From positions 3,286,001 to 3,350,000 of the forward strand of contig NZ_CP068083.1 of the NCBI RefSeq assembly GCF_016725325.1: DNA of 64,000 nt, given 5' to 3'. Below the pieces are notes generated by a model, which did not search any database, was not told the origin of the DNA, and saw nothing but the letters and a program-made list of their open reading frames with translations. The translations under genes were made by a program, and so were the position numbers. Source of the DNA: Sphingobacterium spiritivorum (GTDB lineage Bacteria; Bacteroidota; Bacteroidia; Sphingobacteriales; Sphingobacteriaceae). This document shows, piece by piece, positions 19,101 to 28,358 of the stretch (positions within the stretch are counted from its first letter, which is position 1; every line of letters begins with the position of its first letter).

Positions 19101-19993
19101 ATACAGTAGTTATAGATAGTGAGAAATACACTGTATTCAATATTGAATTACCAGACATCTTATTTACAAACAAAGAACATACAGAAATTGAAGTAGAAGA
19201 GCATTTTGAACATATTATAGAAAAGGTCTCCAATAGACCCACATTACTTTTAGTTGATGATAATACGGAGATGATAGATGTTCTCAAGGAAATCTTGGCT
19301 GTTCATTACCGAATTATTACAGCAGAAGATGGAGAGCAAGGAATTATGAAGGCAAAACAATTCTTACCTGATCTGATTATATCTGATGTAATGATGCCAG
19401 TCAAAAATGGTCTGATATTATGTGAAGAACTTAAAACAAATGTCTTAACAGCACATTTGCCTATTATTTTGCTTACAGCAGATACAAGTGAGGAGAGTCT
19501 TGTGAAGGGATTAAGAAATGGAGCCAATATTTATTTACAAAAACCATTTAATCCAGAAGCCCTTATACTTGTTGTCCATAATTTATTAGATATAGCCCTC
19601 AGAAACAGACAAAACTTCATTTATGAGGATAATAACTCTCCAATAAAAAATCTTTCTGAGGTCGATCAGGAATTTATTCTGAATCTGGAACAGATTATCG
19701 AAAATAATCTTTCTAATCATTTATTTAGTGTAGATTATCTTGCCGAACAAACAGGGTTGAGTCAACATATACTTTATAAAAAATTAAAGAGCCTGACTAA
19801 TTTATCTGTAAATAACTTTATTAAGCGTTATCGCTTCAAAAAGGCATATGATTTATTAAAATCCAATCAAAATGTTTCAGAAGTTGCTTATATAGTTGGA
19901 TTTGCTGATCGGAAATATTTCAGTCGGGAGTTCAAAAAGTATTATGGGAAAAATCCCTCAGAAATTCATCTTCAATCAAAGAAAGATTATTAG
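16167..19993 (+). pseudogene. Hybrid two-component sensor/regulator (HTCS) with frame break at a T7 tract
   Basis: The reconstructed protein is about 1275 aa. It has a signal peptide, two seven-bladed beta-propeller sensor halves with RLWFGG/RLWVGS/IIWVGT-type blades, a Y_Y_Y domain, a membrane helix (WWAILGYIVILFSLLFFVTR), a histidine kinase (FFTQISHEIRTPLT; ATPase motifs IADNGLGI and GTGIGLAI), a receiver (LLVDDNTEM, IISDVMMP) and an AraC-type DNA-binding end (VAYIVGFADRKYFSREFKKY). The first frame stops at 17636. From the T run at 17605-17611 the -1 frame continues as FLSQGKLFVKPEN without loss, so one extra T or a -1 ribosomal shift restores it. Within frame 0 the run reads T TTT TTC, a classic slippery heptamer. 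It should sense glycan fragments and control the divergent PUL operon. Confidence 0.9.
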
Positions 19994-20068
19994 GTCAGAG
20001 TTTACCAGTATAGTGGATTTTTCCAGAGGATAGAATCAATCTGTAAATTCTTATCTATATCATACCTC

Positions 20069-20854
20069 TTAATTATACTCCCTGTTCTTTTGTGGTTTAA
20101 AGAATACATAAACTACACATATTCCCATTATCATTGCTGCTATATACCCGATAAATGCAATTGTTTCAACCTGTTGTTCGGTTCCTTTGTGTACTGTTTC
20201 TGTTAAAAATCCGGTGTTACCCTTAAATCCAAACAGCCAATGTGTTAGGTTCCAGGCAAAATGAATTCCGATAGAGAGTGCAATGTTTCCTGTTCTCAAG
20301 GTAGCAAACCCAAACAGGATCGCGCCCAGTCCAGATCCCAGGAATGCATTTACAACAGAATATCCACCTAACAGATGTTCAATACAAAAAATAACGGTGA
20401 CAATAATCATGGCAACCACAGGTCCGGTCATTGTCTTTAATTTCCAAAGCATATATGTTCTGAAGACTAGCTCTTCACGAAAAGCAACAAAAAGAAACAG
20501 GGGGATATTCAGGGCGAGAATATTAGGATTAAATGTTTGAGATCGGGTAAAAGTAACATCGCTGAATGTGATGGTAATTATAGTCATCAGCAGCACCATA
20601 ATCACGCCAATGCCAAATCCGGATACAAACCTTACCGTACTCTTTTTATCAAAGCCTAACCCGTTTTTGGAAAGTACACTTTTGTCACTTCGTACAAACC
20701 AGTAAATCAAAATAAAAGTAAATATAGATGCAGTGATTAAAGACAGTAAATCCGGTAAGGAGCTTTGCTTTGTAAGGGTGGAGGAGCCGATAAAGATGAG
20801 CAATGTGAAGATATAAAAAATAATTACCTTCAGGTAGCCGGATACTTTCTTCAT
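20069..20854 (-). CDS. CPBP family intramembrane glutamic endopeptidase (CAAX protease-like)
   Basis: This is a 261-aa inner-membrane protein with about seven or eight hydrophobic segments. The Abi/CPBP motifs are present: motif 1 EE...R in AFREELVFRTYML (about residue 125), a His in VIFCIEHLLGG, and motif 3 in GIHFAWNLTHW. These residues line the active site of Rce1-type proteases. The substrate is unknown; relatives include bacteriocin self-immunity proteins as well as housekeeping proteases. It stands alone, between the HTCS gene (convergent) and a tRNA-Ser. Confidence 0.9.
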   Translation of the reverse strand: MKKVSGYLKVIIFYIFTLLIFIGSSTLTKQSSLPDLLSLITASIFTFILIYWFVRSDKSVLSKNGLGFDKKSTVRFVSGFGIGVIMVLLMTIITITFSDVTFTRSQTFNPNILALNIPLFLFVAFREELVFRTYMLWKLKTMTGPVVAMIIVTVIFCIEHLLGGYSVVNAFLGSGLGAILFGFATLRTGNIALSIGIHFAWNLTHWLFGFKGNTGFLTETVHKGTEQQVETIAFIGYIAAMIMGICVVYVFFKPQKNREYN

Positions 20855-20923
20855 TTCTAATTGGTTATTTTATATGAAGTTAGGGAATTACTTGCTAAAA
20901 ATAGCAAGTGCAATGCATAAAAA

Positions 20924-20949
20924 AAACCTTCATCTTTTGATGAAGGTTT
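20924..20949 (-). terminator. Terminator downstream of tRNA-Ser
   Basis: The stem AAACCTTCATC / GATGAAGGTTT has a four-base loop. On the minus strand it ends in a T-run directly after the tRNA-Ser 3' end. Confidence 0.85.
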
Positions 20950-20950
20950 T

Positions 20951-21036
<86 letters not shown>

Positions 21037-21154
21037 GTTAGGAGCCACAAAATTAATATCTTCCGGCAATAAACCAAAACATTTCTGCATAATCCGTATA
21101 AAAATATAAAAGAAAAGATAACATTTGCGGCAACTTGTTAATTATCACTACCTT

Positions 21155-21162
21155 TATTTTTG
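21155..21162 (+). promoter_or_regulatory. -7 promoter element for the M13 peptidase gene
   Basis: TATTTTTG matches the Bacteroidota -7 consensus TAnnTTTG, with a TTG at 21135-21137 as a possible -33 element. It lies 14 bp upstream of the ATG at 21177. This argues against the longer reading frame that begins at 21135. Confidence 0.6.
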
Positions 21163-21176
21163 TTAAATCACATCAT

Positions 21177-23222
21177 ATGATTACCAAAAACAAATTATGG
21201 GCGGTATTGCCGGCACTAGCTGTGCTTGGCTCCTGCCAATCCAACAACAGTACGTCTACATCTGAAGAGGTAAGAACTAATTTTTTCGATGTCAGCGGTA
21301 TGGATACAACCATTAGTCCGGGAGACAATTTCTTCTTATATGCCAATGGAGGGTGGCTTAAGAAAACAGAAATTCCTGCTTCAGAAACAGGTTGGGGATC
21401 TTTCTATGTCCTGCAGGATGAGAATACAGCCAAACTGCATCTTATACTGGAAGAAGCTGCTAAAGCAAACAGCGCCAAAGGCTCAGATGCGCAAAAAGCC
21501 GGAGACTTCTATGCCAGCGGAATGGATACCCTGGCTATTGAAAAGCTGGGTACAAAGCCTGTTGAACCTTTGATCAGCAAGATCAATGCGCTGAAAGATA
21601 TCAATGAACTGATTGCATTCAGTGCAGATGGTTTTAAAGAAGGAAACGGAGATCTGTTTCACTTTTATGTAGCTTCGGATGACAGGATTTCCAATAAAAA
21701 TGCCGCTACTTTCGTGCAGGGAGGATTAAACCTTCCGCAGGCGAGCTATTATCTGGATAAGGATGAAAAGTCAAAAAAAATACTGGAATCCTATAAAGCC
21801 TATATTGTAAAATTATTTACGCTAAGCGGTGAAGAGAAATCGGCTCAGCAGTATGCGGATAATATTATAAAGCTGGAAACAGCTATCGCTAAGTCCCATC
21901 TCACCCCTGTAGAACTGAGGGATCCGGTAAAGAATTATAACAAATTTGCTGTAGCCGCTTTTCAAAAACAGACTCCAAACCTCAATTGGCAGGATATTTT
22001 GTCGCGTCTGTCTATTAAAACGGATACCTTACTCGTTCAGCAGCCTAAGTATTATGTAGCACTCAATACGCTTTTGAAGTCTGAGCCTTTAGAGGTATGG
22101 AAACAGAAACTAAAATTGGACGCACTTAATGATGCCGCAAGCGCATTGCCAAAAAGCTTCAGAGATGCCAAATTTGATTTCTTCGGTAAAGTACTTAACG
22201 GACAGAAAGAACAGAAGGAACGCTGGAAGCTAATGGTAAGTGCTGCTGATGAAAGTCTGGGTGAAATCGTTGGAAAACTGTATGCAGAGAAATACTTTAA
22301 GAAGGAAGCCAAAGAGCGTATGATGACCCTTGTGGATAACCTTCAGAAAGTTTACCGCACCCGTATTGAAAAGCTGGACTGGATGACTCCGGAAACTAAA
22401 AAGAAAGCTATCGAAAAACTGGAAGCATTTACAAAAAAGATTGGTTATCCGGATAAATGGAAAGATTACAGTGATGTAGAGATCAGCAAAGACACTTACT
22501 ACGCTAATCTCCAATCTGCAGAACGCCATGCATACAAGGAAATGGTAAATAAGATGGGTAAGCCAGTAGACAAGACGGAATGGTTGATGACTCCGCCTAC
22601 GGTGAATGCCTATTATAATCCGCCATATAATGAAATTGTTTTTCCTGCCGGAATTCTTCAATTTCCGTTTTTTGATTTCCATGCAGACGATGCTATCAAT
22701 TACGGAGCCATCGGAGCAGTTATAGGTCATGAAATGACACATGGCTTTGATGATCAGGGAAGGCAGTACGATAAAGACGGTAATCTGAACGACTGGTGGA
22801 CTAAAGCGGACGCAGACCAGTTTAATGTGAAAGCCAAAAAAGTAGCCGATCTGTACAGTGGATTTACATTACTGGACAACCAGCATGTCAACGGAGAGCT
22901 TACGCTGGGTGAAAACCTTGCAGACATCGGTGGTCTGAGTATTGCATTTGATGCTTTCAAGCTGACTAAACAAGGGCAAACTACTGATAAAATAGATGGC
23001 TTTACGCCTGATCAGCGCTTCTTCCTGGCATTTGCACAGGTATGGCGAATTAAAACACGTGACGAAACAATGCGTCTCCGTCTGAAAATGGATCCACATA
23101 GTCCTGAAGAATTCAGAGTAAACGGTCCGCTGTACAATATGGAAGCTTTTTATAAAGCCTTTGATATACAGCCAAATGCCAAGAGTTATGTGTTGCCTGA
23201 GAACAGAGTAAGAGTGTGGTAG
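21177..23222 (+). CDS. M13 family zinc metalloendopeptidase (neprilysin/PepO-like) lipoprotein
   Basis: The protein is a 681-aa zinc peptidase of the neprilysin family, anchored to a membrane on the periplasmic side. I chose the ATG at 21177 because it begins a lipoprotein signal (MITKNKLWAVLPALAVLGSC) and follows a good -7 element. The M13 N-terminal domain begins at DTTISPGDNFFLYANGGWL. The C-terminal catalytic domain has NAYYNPPYNEIVFPAG, the zinc motif in GHEMTHGFDDQG, and the third zinc ligand in GENLADIGG. The end, RVW, is typical of the family. It probably degrades peptides in the periplasm. It is transcribed alone before the ribosomal protein operon. Confidence 0.97.
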   Translation: MITKNKLWAVLPALAVLGSCQSNNSTSTSEEVRTNFFDVSGMDTTISPGDNFFLYANGGWLKKTEIPASETGWGSFYVLQDENTAKLHLILEEAAKANSAKGSDAQKAGDFYASGMDTLAIEKLGTKPVEPLISKINALKDINELIAFSADGFKEGNGDLFHFYVASDDRISNKNAATFVQGGLNLPQASYYLDKDEKSKKILESYKAYIVKLFTLSGEEKSAQQYADNIIKLETAIAKSHLTPVELRDPVKNYNKFAVAAFQKQTPNLNWQDILSRLSIKTDTLLVQQPKYYVALNTLLKSEPLEVWKQKLKLDALNDAASALPKSFRDAKFDFFGKVLNGQKEQKERWKLMVSAADESLGEIVGKLYAEKYFKKEAKERMMTLVDNLQKVYRTRIEKLDWMTPETKKKAIEKLEAFTKKIGYPDKWKDYSDVEISKDTYYANLQSAERHAYKEMVNKMGKPVDKTEWLMTPPTVNAYYNPPYNEIVFPAGILQFPFFDFHADDAINYGAIGAVIGHEMTHGFDDQGRQYDKDGNLNDWWTKADADQFNVKAKKVADLYSGFTLLDNQHVNGELTLGENLADIGGLSIAFDAFKLTKQGQTTDKIDGFTPDQRFFLAFAQVWRIKTRDETMRLRLKMDPHSPEEFRVNGPLYNMEAFYKAFDIQPNAKSYVLPENRVRVW

Positions 23223-23242
23223 AGAAATTTTAATAAAAGATG

Positions 23243-23273
23243 TTTGAAAATTGGGAAAAAGTTTATACTTTTG
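23243..23273 (+). promoter_or_regulatory. Promoter of rplU-rpmA
   Basis: A TTTG at 23243-23246 and TACTTTTG at 23266-23273 are separated by 19 bp, an exact match to the Bacteroidota -33/-7 architecture. The start codon of rplU follows 37 bp later. Confidence 0.85.
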
Positions 23274-23310
23274 CCCTTCATTAAATAGAAACATAAATAA
23301 TTTATTAACA

Positions 23311-23622
23311 ATGTACGCAATAGTAAATATAGCAGGACAGCAATTCAAGGTTGTAAAAGACCAGTATCTTTTTGTGCACCGTTTACAAGGAGATGAAGGC
23401 GCTAGTATTGAATTTGACAATGTATTGTTAGCAGAAAATGAAGGTAAATTCTCAATTGGTACGCCAAGTGTAGAAGGAGCTAAGATTTCAGCTAAAATTT
23501 TGTCTCATTTGAAAGGTGAAAAAGTGATCGTTTTCAAGAAAAAACGCCGTAAAGGTTACAAAAAGAAAAACGGACACCGTCAACAGTTCACTAAGATCTT
23601 GATCACAGATATTACATTATAA
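23311..23622 (+). CDS. rplU: 50S ribosomal protein L21
   Basis: This is the ribosomal large-subunit protein L21, 103 aa, which binds 23S rRNA. The start at 23311 gives the family's usual MYAIVNIAGQQFKV beginning; a longer frame from 23251 would run across the promoter. The signature KVIVFKKKRRKGYKKKNGHR appears near residues 70-90. It is the first gene of the rplU-rpmA operon. Confidence 0.98.
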   Translation: MYAIVNIAGQQFKVVKDQYLFVHRLQGDEGASIEFDNVLLAENEGKFSIGTPSVEGAKISAKILSHLKGEKVIVFKKKRRKGYKKKNGHRQQFTKILITDITL

Positions 23623-23665
23623 TTGAATTTTTAATCAGACATTAGTCTTAAATTAAGATAAAGAA

Positions 23666-23932
23666 ATGGCACATAAAAAAGGTGCGGGTAGTTCGAAGAA
23701 CGGCCGTGAGTCACATAGTAAACGTTTAGGTATCAAAATTTTTGGTGGTCAGGCTGCTATCGCTGGTAACATTATCGTTCGCCAACGCGGTACTCAACAC
23801 AACCCTGATTTGAACGTAGGTATTGGTAAAGACCATACATTGTTTGCTTTAGTAGATGGAAAAGTAGTTTTCCGTAAAAAAGCAAATAACAAATCTTATG
23901 TTTCTGTAATTCCTGCAGAAGAGAAAGCATAA
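23666..23932 (+). CDS. rpmA: 50S ribosomal protein L27
   Basis: This is ribosomal protein L27, 88 aa, near the peptidyl-transferase centre. It begins [20 protein letters not shown] and has the family motif [20 protein letters not shown]. It has the short N-terminus typical of Gram-negative L27, without a processed extension. It lies 43 bp downstream of rplU and is followed by a strong terminator. Confidence 0.98.
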   Translation: MAHKKGAGSSKNGRESHSKRLGIKIFGGQAAIAGNIIVRQRGTQHNPDLNVGIGKDHTLFALVDGKVVFRKKANNKSYVSVIPAEEKA

Positions 23933-23951
23933 GGCTTCGCCTAAAATCATT

Positions 23952-23986
23952 AAAAAGCCTTTCGGAATTCCGAAAGGCTTTTTTTT
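23952..23986 (+). terminator. Rho-independent terminator of rplU-rpmA
   Basis: A perfect GC-rich hairpin, AAGCCTTTCG with CGAAAGGCTT around GAATTC, is followed by eight Ts. Confidence 0.95.
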
Positions 23987-24332
23987 GTGCGTTATGATAA
24001 GAAACAGACGTTCTGTTTTAACTTCTAACATTCGTGGTGATGATGGTATTCTTGATTTTACTTTTCAAGGAGAGCGTTCTCAGCACTCCTGCATAAAGAA
24101 CCATTCATAGTCCGTTTGTGTACAAAGAAATAAGTGCTGTAGTGATACAATATATAGTGATGAGCCATGAGAGATCTTCCTTACAGATATTTACTCTGCT
24201 GTGAAATCCAATGAATGAATGATGCAATCTAAGCCGTACTTATAGTAAGATTAAACAGAAATGCAGTTGCCTGTTGACGTATTGCGGTTTTATTGCTTTC
24301 CGCAGATCTGATATCCGGAGGAAGCTGTCAGA
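23987..24332. other. Intergenic stretch without recognised gene
   Basis: About 346 bp lie between the rpmA terminator and the end of the ABC exporter gene. I see no convincing reading frame or RNA. A short stem, AAACAGA/TCTGTTT, occurs near 24002. Confidence 0.6.
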
Positions 24333-26108
24333 CTATATTGCTTCCAGAAGCTGTTTCTCGTGCAATTCGTAGTATTCTCCACCCATAGCCATCAGTTCCC
24401 CATGTGAACCCTGTTCCACAATGCGTCCCTGATCCAGTACAAGGATATGATCCGCATTTTTGATAGTTGAGATACGGTGCGCAATAAAAATAGAAGATTT
24501 TCCTTTCATAATGCGGCTCAGATTGTTCAGTATCTGCTCTTCTGTCTTGGTGTCAACTGCTGAGAGACAATCATCAAAAATCAGAATTTTGGGTTCTTTT
24601 ACTAATGCCCGGGCTATGGAGACACGTTGTTTCTGGCCTCCGGATAAGGTAATACCCCGTTCACCTATTGAGGTTTCAAATCCCTCTTCAAAAGCGATGA
24701 TATTATCGTATACAGCAGCATCCTTAGCGGCCTGTTCGACCTGATCTGTTGTAAATGTATCAAGGCCAAAAGCGATGTTGTTGGCAATCGTATCTGAAAA
24801 TAAAAAGACTTCCTGTGGTACGTAACCGATCTGTGAACGCAGATTTTCAAAATCGAACGCCCTGATATCCGTTCCGTCATAAGTAATGGTTCCCGCATCG
24901 GTATCAAACATACGCATCAACAGGTTTGCCAGAGTAGATTTGCCCGAACCGGTTTTACCAATGATGGCCAGCGTCTTACCGGCAGAGAGCGTAAAAGAAA
25001 CATTGTCTATGGCTTTGATACCTGTCTCCGGAAACGTAAAGCTGATATTTTTAACAGTTATATCTCCTGCCAGTGTTTTTTCAACCGGACCTTGTTTAAT
25101 ATGAGACTCTGTCTTTAGAAATTCATTGATCCTTTTTTGAGATGCTGCTGCACGTTGTACCAGTGAAGTTACCCAGGCTAAAGACATAGCGGGGAAGGTA
25201 AGCTGGTTGACATAAATAATAAATTCAGCAATATTACCCGCCGTAATAGTTCCTTTATTTACTTCCAGTCCGCCTATATATACAGTAATAATGGTACTTA
25301 ATCCGATCAGAAATACAATCAAAGGAAAGAAGATGGCCTGAATCCTTACCAAAGCCAGAGAAGTGTCTCTGTACACATTACTTTCCTTCGCAAAAGATTT
25401 CATTTTATCCTGCTCACGGTTATACGTCTTAATTACCCGTATACCTGAAAAAGTCTCCTGTACAAAAGAAGAGAGCTGGGATAATTGTCTTTGAATCCGT
25501 TCACTGCGGCGATTGATAACTTTATTAATGACAAGGATAATAACAGATAAAATCGGTATGGGCAACAAGGAATAGGTCGCTAATGTAGGGTTGACATCAT
25601 ACATGGCGTAGATAATCATGATGGATAGCACAACCGTATTGATCGCATACATAATGCCGGGGCCGAGGTAGTTTCTTACCTGATTGACATCTTCCGTAGC
25701 CCGGTTCATAAGGTCTCCGGTATTGTTTCTTCTGAAAAATGCAAAATCGAGCTTTTGATAATGCTGGTATATTTCATTTTTGAGATCGTACTCAATATGT
25801 CTGGACGTTAGAATCAACGTTTGGCGCATCATAAAAAGGAAAATACCTCTTAGTATAGCAAGGATCAGTACAATACAACCGAAAAATAAAAGACTGCTGC
25901 CGAATACCTGATAGACAATCTCCTGTCTGTCAAAACCTTCGTACAGACGAAACAGATCAATATTTTCTTTGACGAGATCAAAGGCTACACGAATCACTTT
26001 TGCCGGCAGGATACCGAAGTAATTCGAAATAATAACAAACAAAGTTCCCGGAATAAGTTTCCAGCGATATTTGTAAAAATATTTATTGAGGTAAGCGAGC
26101 TCCTTCAT
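24333..26108 (-). CDS. ABC exporter, fused permease and ATPase (ABCB-like half transporter)
   Basis: The protein is a 591-aa half transporter that should work as a dimer in the inner membrane. The N-terminal ABC transmembrane domain has six helices (about 20-310), with the family coupling sequence ETFSGIRVIKTYNREQDK near 215. The nucleotide-binding domain (about 345-590) has Walker A GKTGSGKST, the signature LSGGQKQRVSIARAL, Walker B ILIFDDCLSAVD and the H-loop IAHRIST. Relatives include MsbA-like lipid flippases and multidrug exporters; the substrate is not predictable here. It is transcribed alone from its own -7 element. Confidence 0.96.
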   Translation of the reverse strand: MKELAYLNKYFYKYRWKLIPGTLFVIISNYFGILPAKVIRVAFDLVKENIDLFRLYEGFDRQEIVYQVFGSSLLFFGCIVLILAILRGIFLFMMRQTLILTSRHIEYDLKNEIYQHYQKLDFAFFRRNNTGDLMNRATEDVNQVRNYLGPGIMYAINTVVLSIMIIYAMYDVNPTLATYSLLPIPILSVIILVINKVINRRSERIQRQLSQLSSFVQETFSGIRVIKTYNREQDKMKSFAKESNVYRDTSLALVRIQAIFFPLIVFLIGLSTIITVYIGGLEVNKGTITAGNIAEFIIYVNQLTFPAMSLAWVTSLVQRAAASQKRINEFLKTESHIKQGPVEKTLAGDITVKNISFTFPETGIKAIDNVSFTLSAGKTLAIIGKTGSGKSTLANLLMRMFDTDAGTITYDGTDIRAFDFENLRSQIGYVPQEVFLFSDTIANNIAFGLDTFTTDQVEQAAKDAAVYDNIIAFEEGFETSIGERGITLSGGQKQRVSIARALVKEPKILIFDDCLSAVDTKTEEQILNNLSRIMKGKSSIFIAHRISTIKNADHILVLDQGRIVEQGSHGELMAMGGEYYELHEKQLLEAI

Positions 26109-26118
26109 AGTTCAGGAA

Positions 26119-26126
26119 CAAAAATA
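26119..26126 (-). promoter_or_regulatory. -7 element for the ABC exporter gene
   Basis: The minus strand reads TATTTTTG, a full match to TAnnTTTG, ending 11 bp upstream of the exporter start. No clear TTTG is seen 19 bp further upstream. Confidence 0.5.
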
Positions 26127-26231
26127 CAGTATTATTCAATAAACTTGGCGAACCTATAGTTTTATTACTGTCATTAATTAATACAACGCATTTATTTGGC
26201 TTTTTTATCCAGTGGAGTGTAATTATTTTTC

Positions 26232-26239
26232 TACTTTTG
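26232..26239 (+). promoter_or_regulatory. -7 element for the dehydrogenase gene
   Basis: TACTTTTG matches the Bacteroidota -7 consensus and lies 38 bp upstream of the start codon at 26278. A -33 TTTG at the standard spacing is not obvious. Confidence 0.5.
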
Positions 26240-26277
26240 TAAAAGTTGATTTTAACTATATTTAAGAGTTATCTGTT

Positions 26278-27351
26278 ATGCAAAATAGTAATGCGTCGCT
26301 ATTTGAAATGATGGGTCAGTTTGGCCATCAAAATTTATTGTTCTGTAATGATGAGGCAGTCGGTCTGAAAGCTATCGTGGCTATCCATGATACCACCCTT
26401 GGACCAGCGATAGGCGGAGTTAGAATGCTTCCTTACAATACGACTGAAGAAGCCATAGAAGATGCGCTTCGTTTGTCAAAAGCGATCACTTACAAAGCTG
26501 CTGTAGCTGGCCTGAACCTCGGCGGAGGAAGTGCCATTATCATTGGTAATCACCGTACAGACAAGACTGAGATCCTGTTGAGAAGACTGGGGCAGTTTGT
26601 CGAAGGACTGAATGGTAACTTTATCGCATCTATCGATGTTGGTACTACTCAAAAAGATCTGGAATATATTCACACCGAAACAAACTATGTAGCAGGTCTT
26701 CCGGAATCATTGAACGGGGGAGGAGATACAACAATTTTTGCTGCAAGAGGAGTTTTTTACGGAATCAAAGCGGCTATAAAAGAGCTTTACGGTGACGATA
26801 GTCTTGCTGGCCGTAAGGTAGCTGTACAGGGAGTCGGTAGTGTGGGTGAGCATTTGGTGGCTATGCTGAGAAACGAAAATGCCCGTGTGTATGTCAGTGA
26901 TATGACTGAAGAACGCAAAATGAAAATTGCGGCAAAGTATAAAGCAGAACCTATCACTGATTCTACAAGTTTTGAAATGGATGTGGATGTCTATGCACCA
27001 TGTGCATTAGGCGGTACTGTCAATACAGAAACTGTTCCGCGTATGCGTTGTAAGATAATTGCAGGATCCGCAAATAATCAGCTGAAAAACGAGCAGGAAA
27101 CGACTCGTATGCTGAAAGAGCATGATATCTTGTATGTGCCGGATTTTCTGATCAATTCAGGAGCTTTGATCAGCTGTTATTCGGAGTTAGAAGGATATGG
27201 TTCGGAGCGTACTGAATCATTGATCCGTAATATATATACTATCACCAGAGAGGTGATTCAAAAATCAAGAGAAGAAAGTATAACTACGCTGGTCGCTGCA
27301 AATCAGATTGCCGAGCAACGTATCGCTGATGTAAAGAAAATCAAGCGTTAG
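26278..27351 (+). CDS. Glu/Leu/Phe/Val dehydrogenase family protein
   Basis: This 357-aa protein belongs to the amino-acid dehydrogenase family and is closest to leucine dehydrogenase, which oxidatively deaminates branched-chain amino acids with NAD+. The N-terminal substrate domain has GGVRMLPYNTTEEAIEDALR and TYKAAVAGLNLGGGS. The Rossmann domain has VQGVGSVGEHL, and the hinge Asn region GSANNQL is present. The substrate-carboxylate Lys (K73) is in place. The position of the second, catalytic Lys, twelve residues on in GGGK, is Ser85 here. Either the active site differs from the classical enzyme or the activity is lost. It is followed by nusB with a 54-bp gap. Confidence 0.9.
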   Translation: MQNSNASLFEMMGQFGHQNLLFCNDEAVGLKAIVAIHDTTLGPAIGGVRMLPYNTTEEAIEDALRLSKAITYKAAVAGLNLGGGSAIIIGNHRTDKTEILLRRLGQFVEGLNGNFIASIDVGTTQKDLEYIHTETNYVAGLPESLNGGGDTTIFAARGVFYGIKAAIKELYGDDSLAGRKVAVQGVGSVGEHLVAMLRNENARVYVSDMTEERKMKIAAKYKAEPITDSTSFEMDVDVYAPCALGGTVNTETVPRMRCKIIAGSANNQLKNEQETTRMLKEHDILYVPDFLINSGALISCYSELEGYGSERTESLIRNIYTITREVIQKSREESITTLVAANQIAEQRIADVKKIKR

Positions 27352-27405
27352 TGTTTTCTGAAAATTTACAATCGTTCTTATATTAAAAATCGTTCTTTAT
27401 AAATT

Positions 27406-28353
27406 ATGTTAAATAGAAGACACCTACGGGTGAAAGTGATGCAGACATTGTATGCATACAGTTTGTCATCGGACAAGCAGGTCAAAAATTATGAAAAGGC
27501 ACTTTTAAAAAGTGTGGATGAGGTGTATGAAATGTACATCTGGACGCTTAATCTTTTGGATGAGGTTTCCGAGTATGTACTTATCGATGCCGAAGGCCGT
27601 GCGAATAAATTCTTGCCTACAGAAAAGGATTTGTCACTGACAACACGACTGAACAACAATACGTTCATCGAATCCTTGAGACAAAACAGAGATTATCTGG
27701 AAGGTGTCAAGAAGTATAGAGTGGACTGGAGTTTTGACCCTGAGATTGTACGCTCTATCTTTGCTCAGCTCAAGGAATCGGATATCTATCTGGAATATCT
27801 GCAGTCGGAAGACCGTTCTATTGCTACTGAAAAAGATATTATCAAACATATCTTTAAGAAGATTATTCTGAAGTCGCCTAATATTGAGCAGACCTTTGAG
27901 GATAAATTCATCAACTGGCCGGTTGACAAAGAAGTACTGCAGGCTTTGATCGCCAAGACTTTTAAAAATTTCAGCAGTGAGATTCCACAACAGAATAAAC
28001 TGGCAGAATTGACACAAAACTGGCTTGATGACAGAGAGTTTGTGTTGGATCTGCTGGCAAATACAATCCGTTACGGAGAAGAATATCAAAGTCTGATCGC
28101 TGCTAAAACCAAAAACTGGGAAGCTGATCGTATAGCATTGCTGGATACTATTCTGATGCGTATGGCGATCTGTGAACTGATCAATTTTTCGTCTATTCCG
28201 GTGAAAGTAACCATCAATGAATACATAGAATTGTCAAAAGTTTTCAGTACACTGAAAAGTAATACATTTATTAATGGTATCTTAGACAAAATATTGGCTG
28301 ATCTGAACCAGCAGGGAAGGATCCGTAAACAAGGTCGTGGATTAAAAGATTAA
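27406..28353 (+). CDS. nusB: Transcription antitermination factor NusB
   Basis: NusB binds boxA RNA with ribosomal protein S10 in rRNA antitermination. The product is 315 aa, the long Bacteroidota form. It begins MLNRRHLRVKVMQTLYAYSL, which is the conserved RNA-binding N-terminus. The NusB fold continues in the C-terminal third with DRIALLDTILMRMAICELI, SSIPVKVTINEYIELSK and FINGILDKI. The central insert of about 150 aa is lineage-specific. It heads a tight group with the DUF1573 lipoprotein (5-bp gap) and yajC. Confidence 0.96.
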   Translation: MLNRRHLRVKVMQTLYAYSLSSDKQVKNYEKALLKSVDEVYEMYIWTLNLLDEVSEYVLIDAEGRANKFLPTEKDLSLTTRLNNNTFIESLRQNRDYLEGVKKYRVDWSFDPEIVRSIFAQLKESDIYLEYLQSEDRSIATEKDIIKHIFKKIILKSPNIEQTFEDKFINWPVDKEVLQALIAKTFKNFSSEIPQQNKLAELTQNWLDDREFVLDLLANTIRYGEEYQSLIAAKTKNWEADRIALLDTILMRMAICELINFSSIPVKVTINEYIELSKVFSTLKSNTFINGILDKILADLNQQGRIRKQGRGLKD

Positions 28354-28358
28354 TACAA

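Noticed and set aside
22230..22742. Minus-strand frame of 170 codons within the M13 peptidase gene
   Set aside because: It is antisense to the conserved catalytic domain and has no protein-family likeness.
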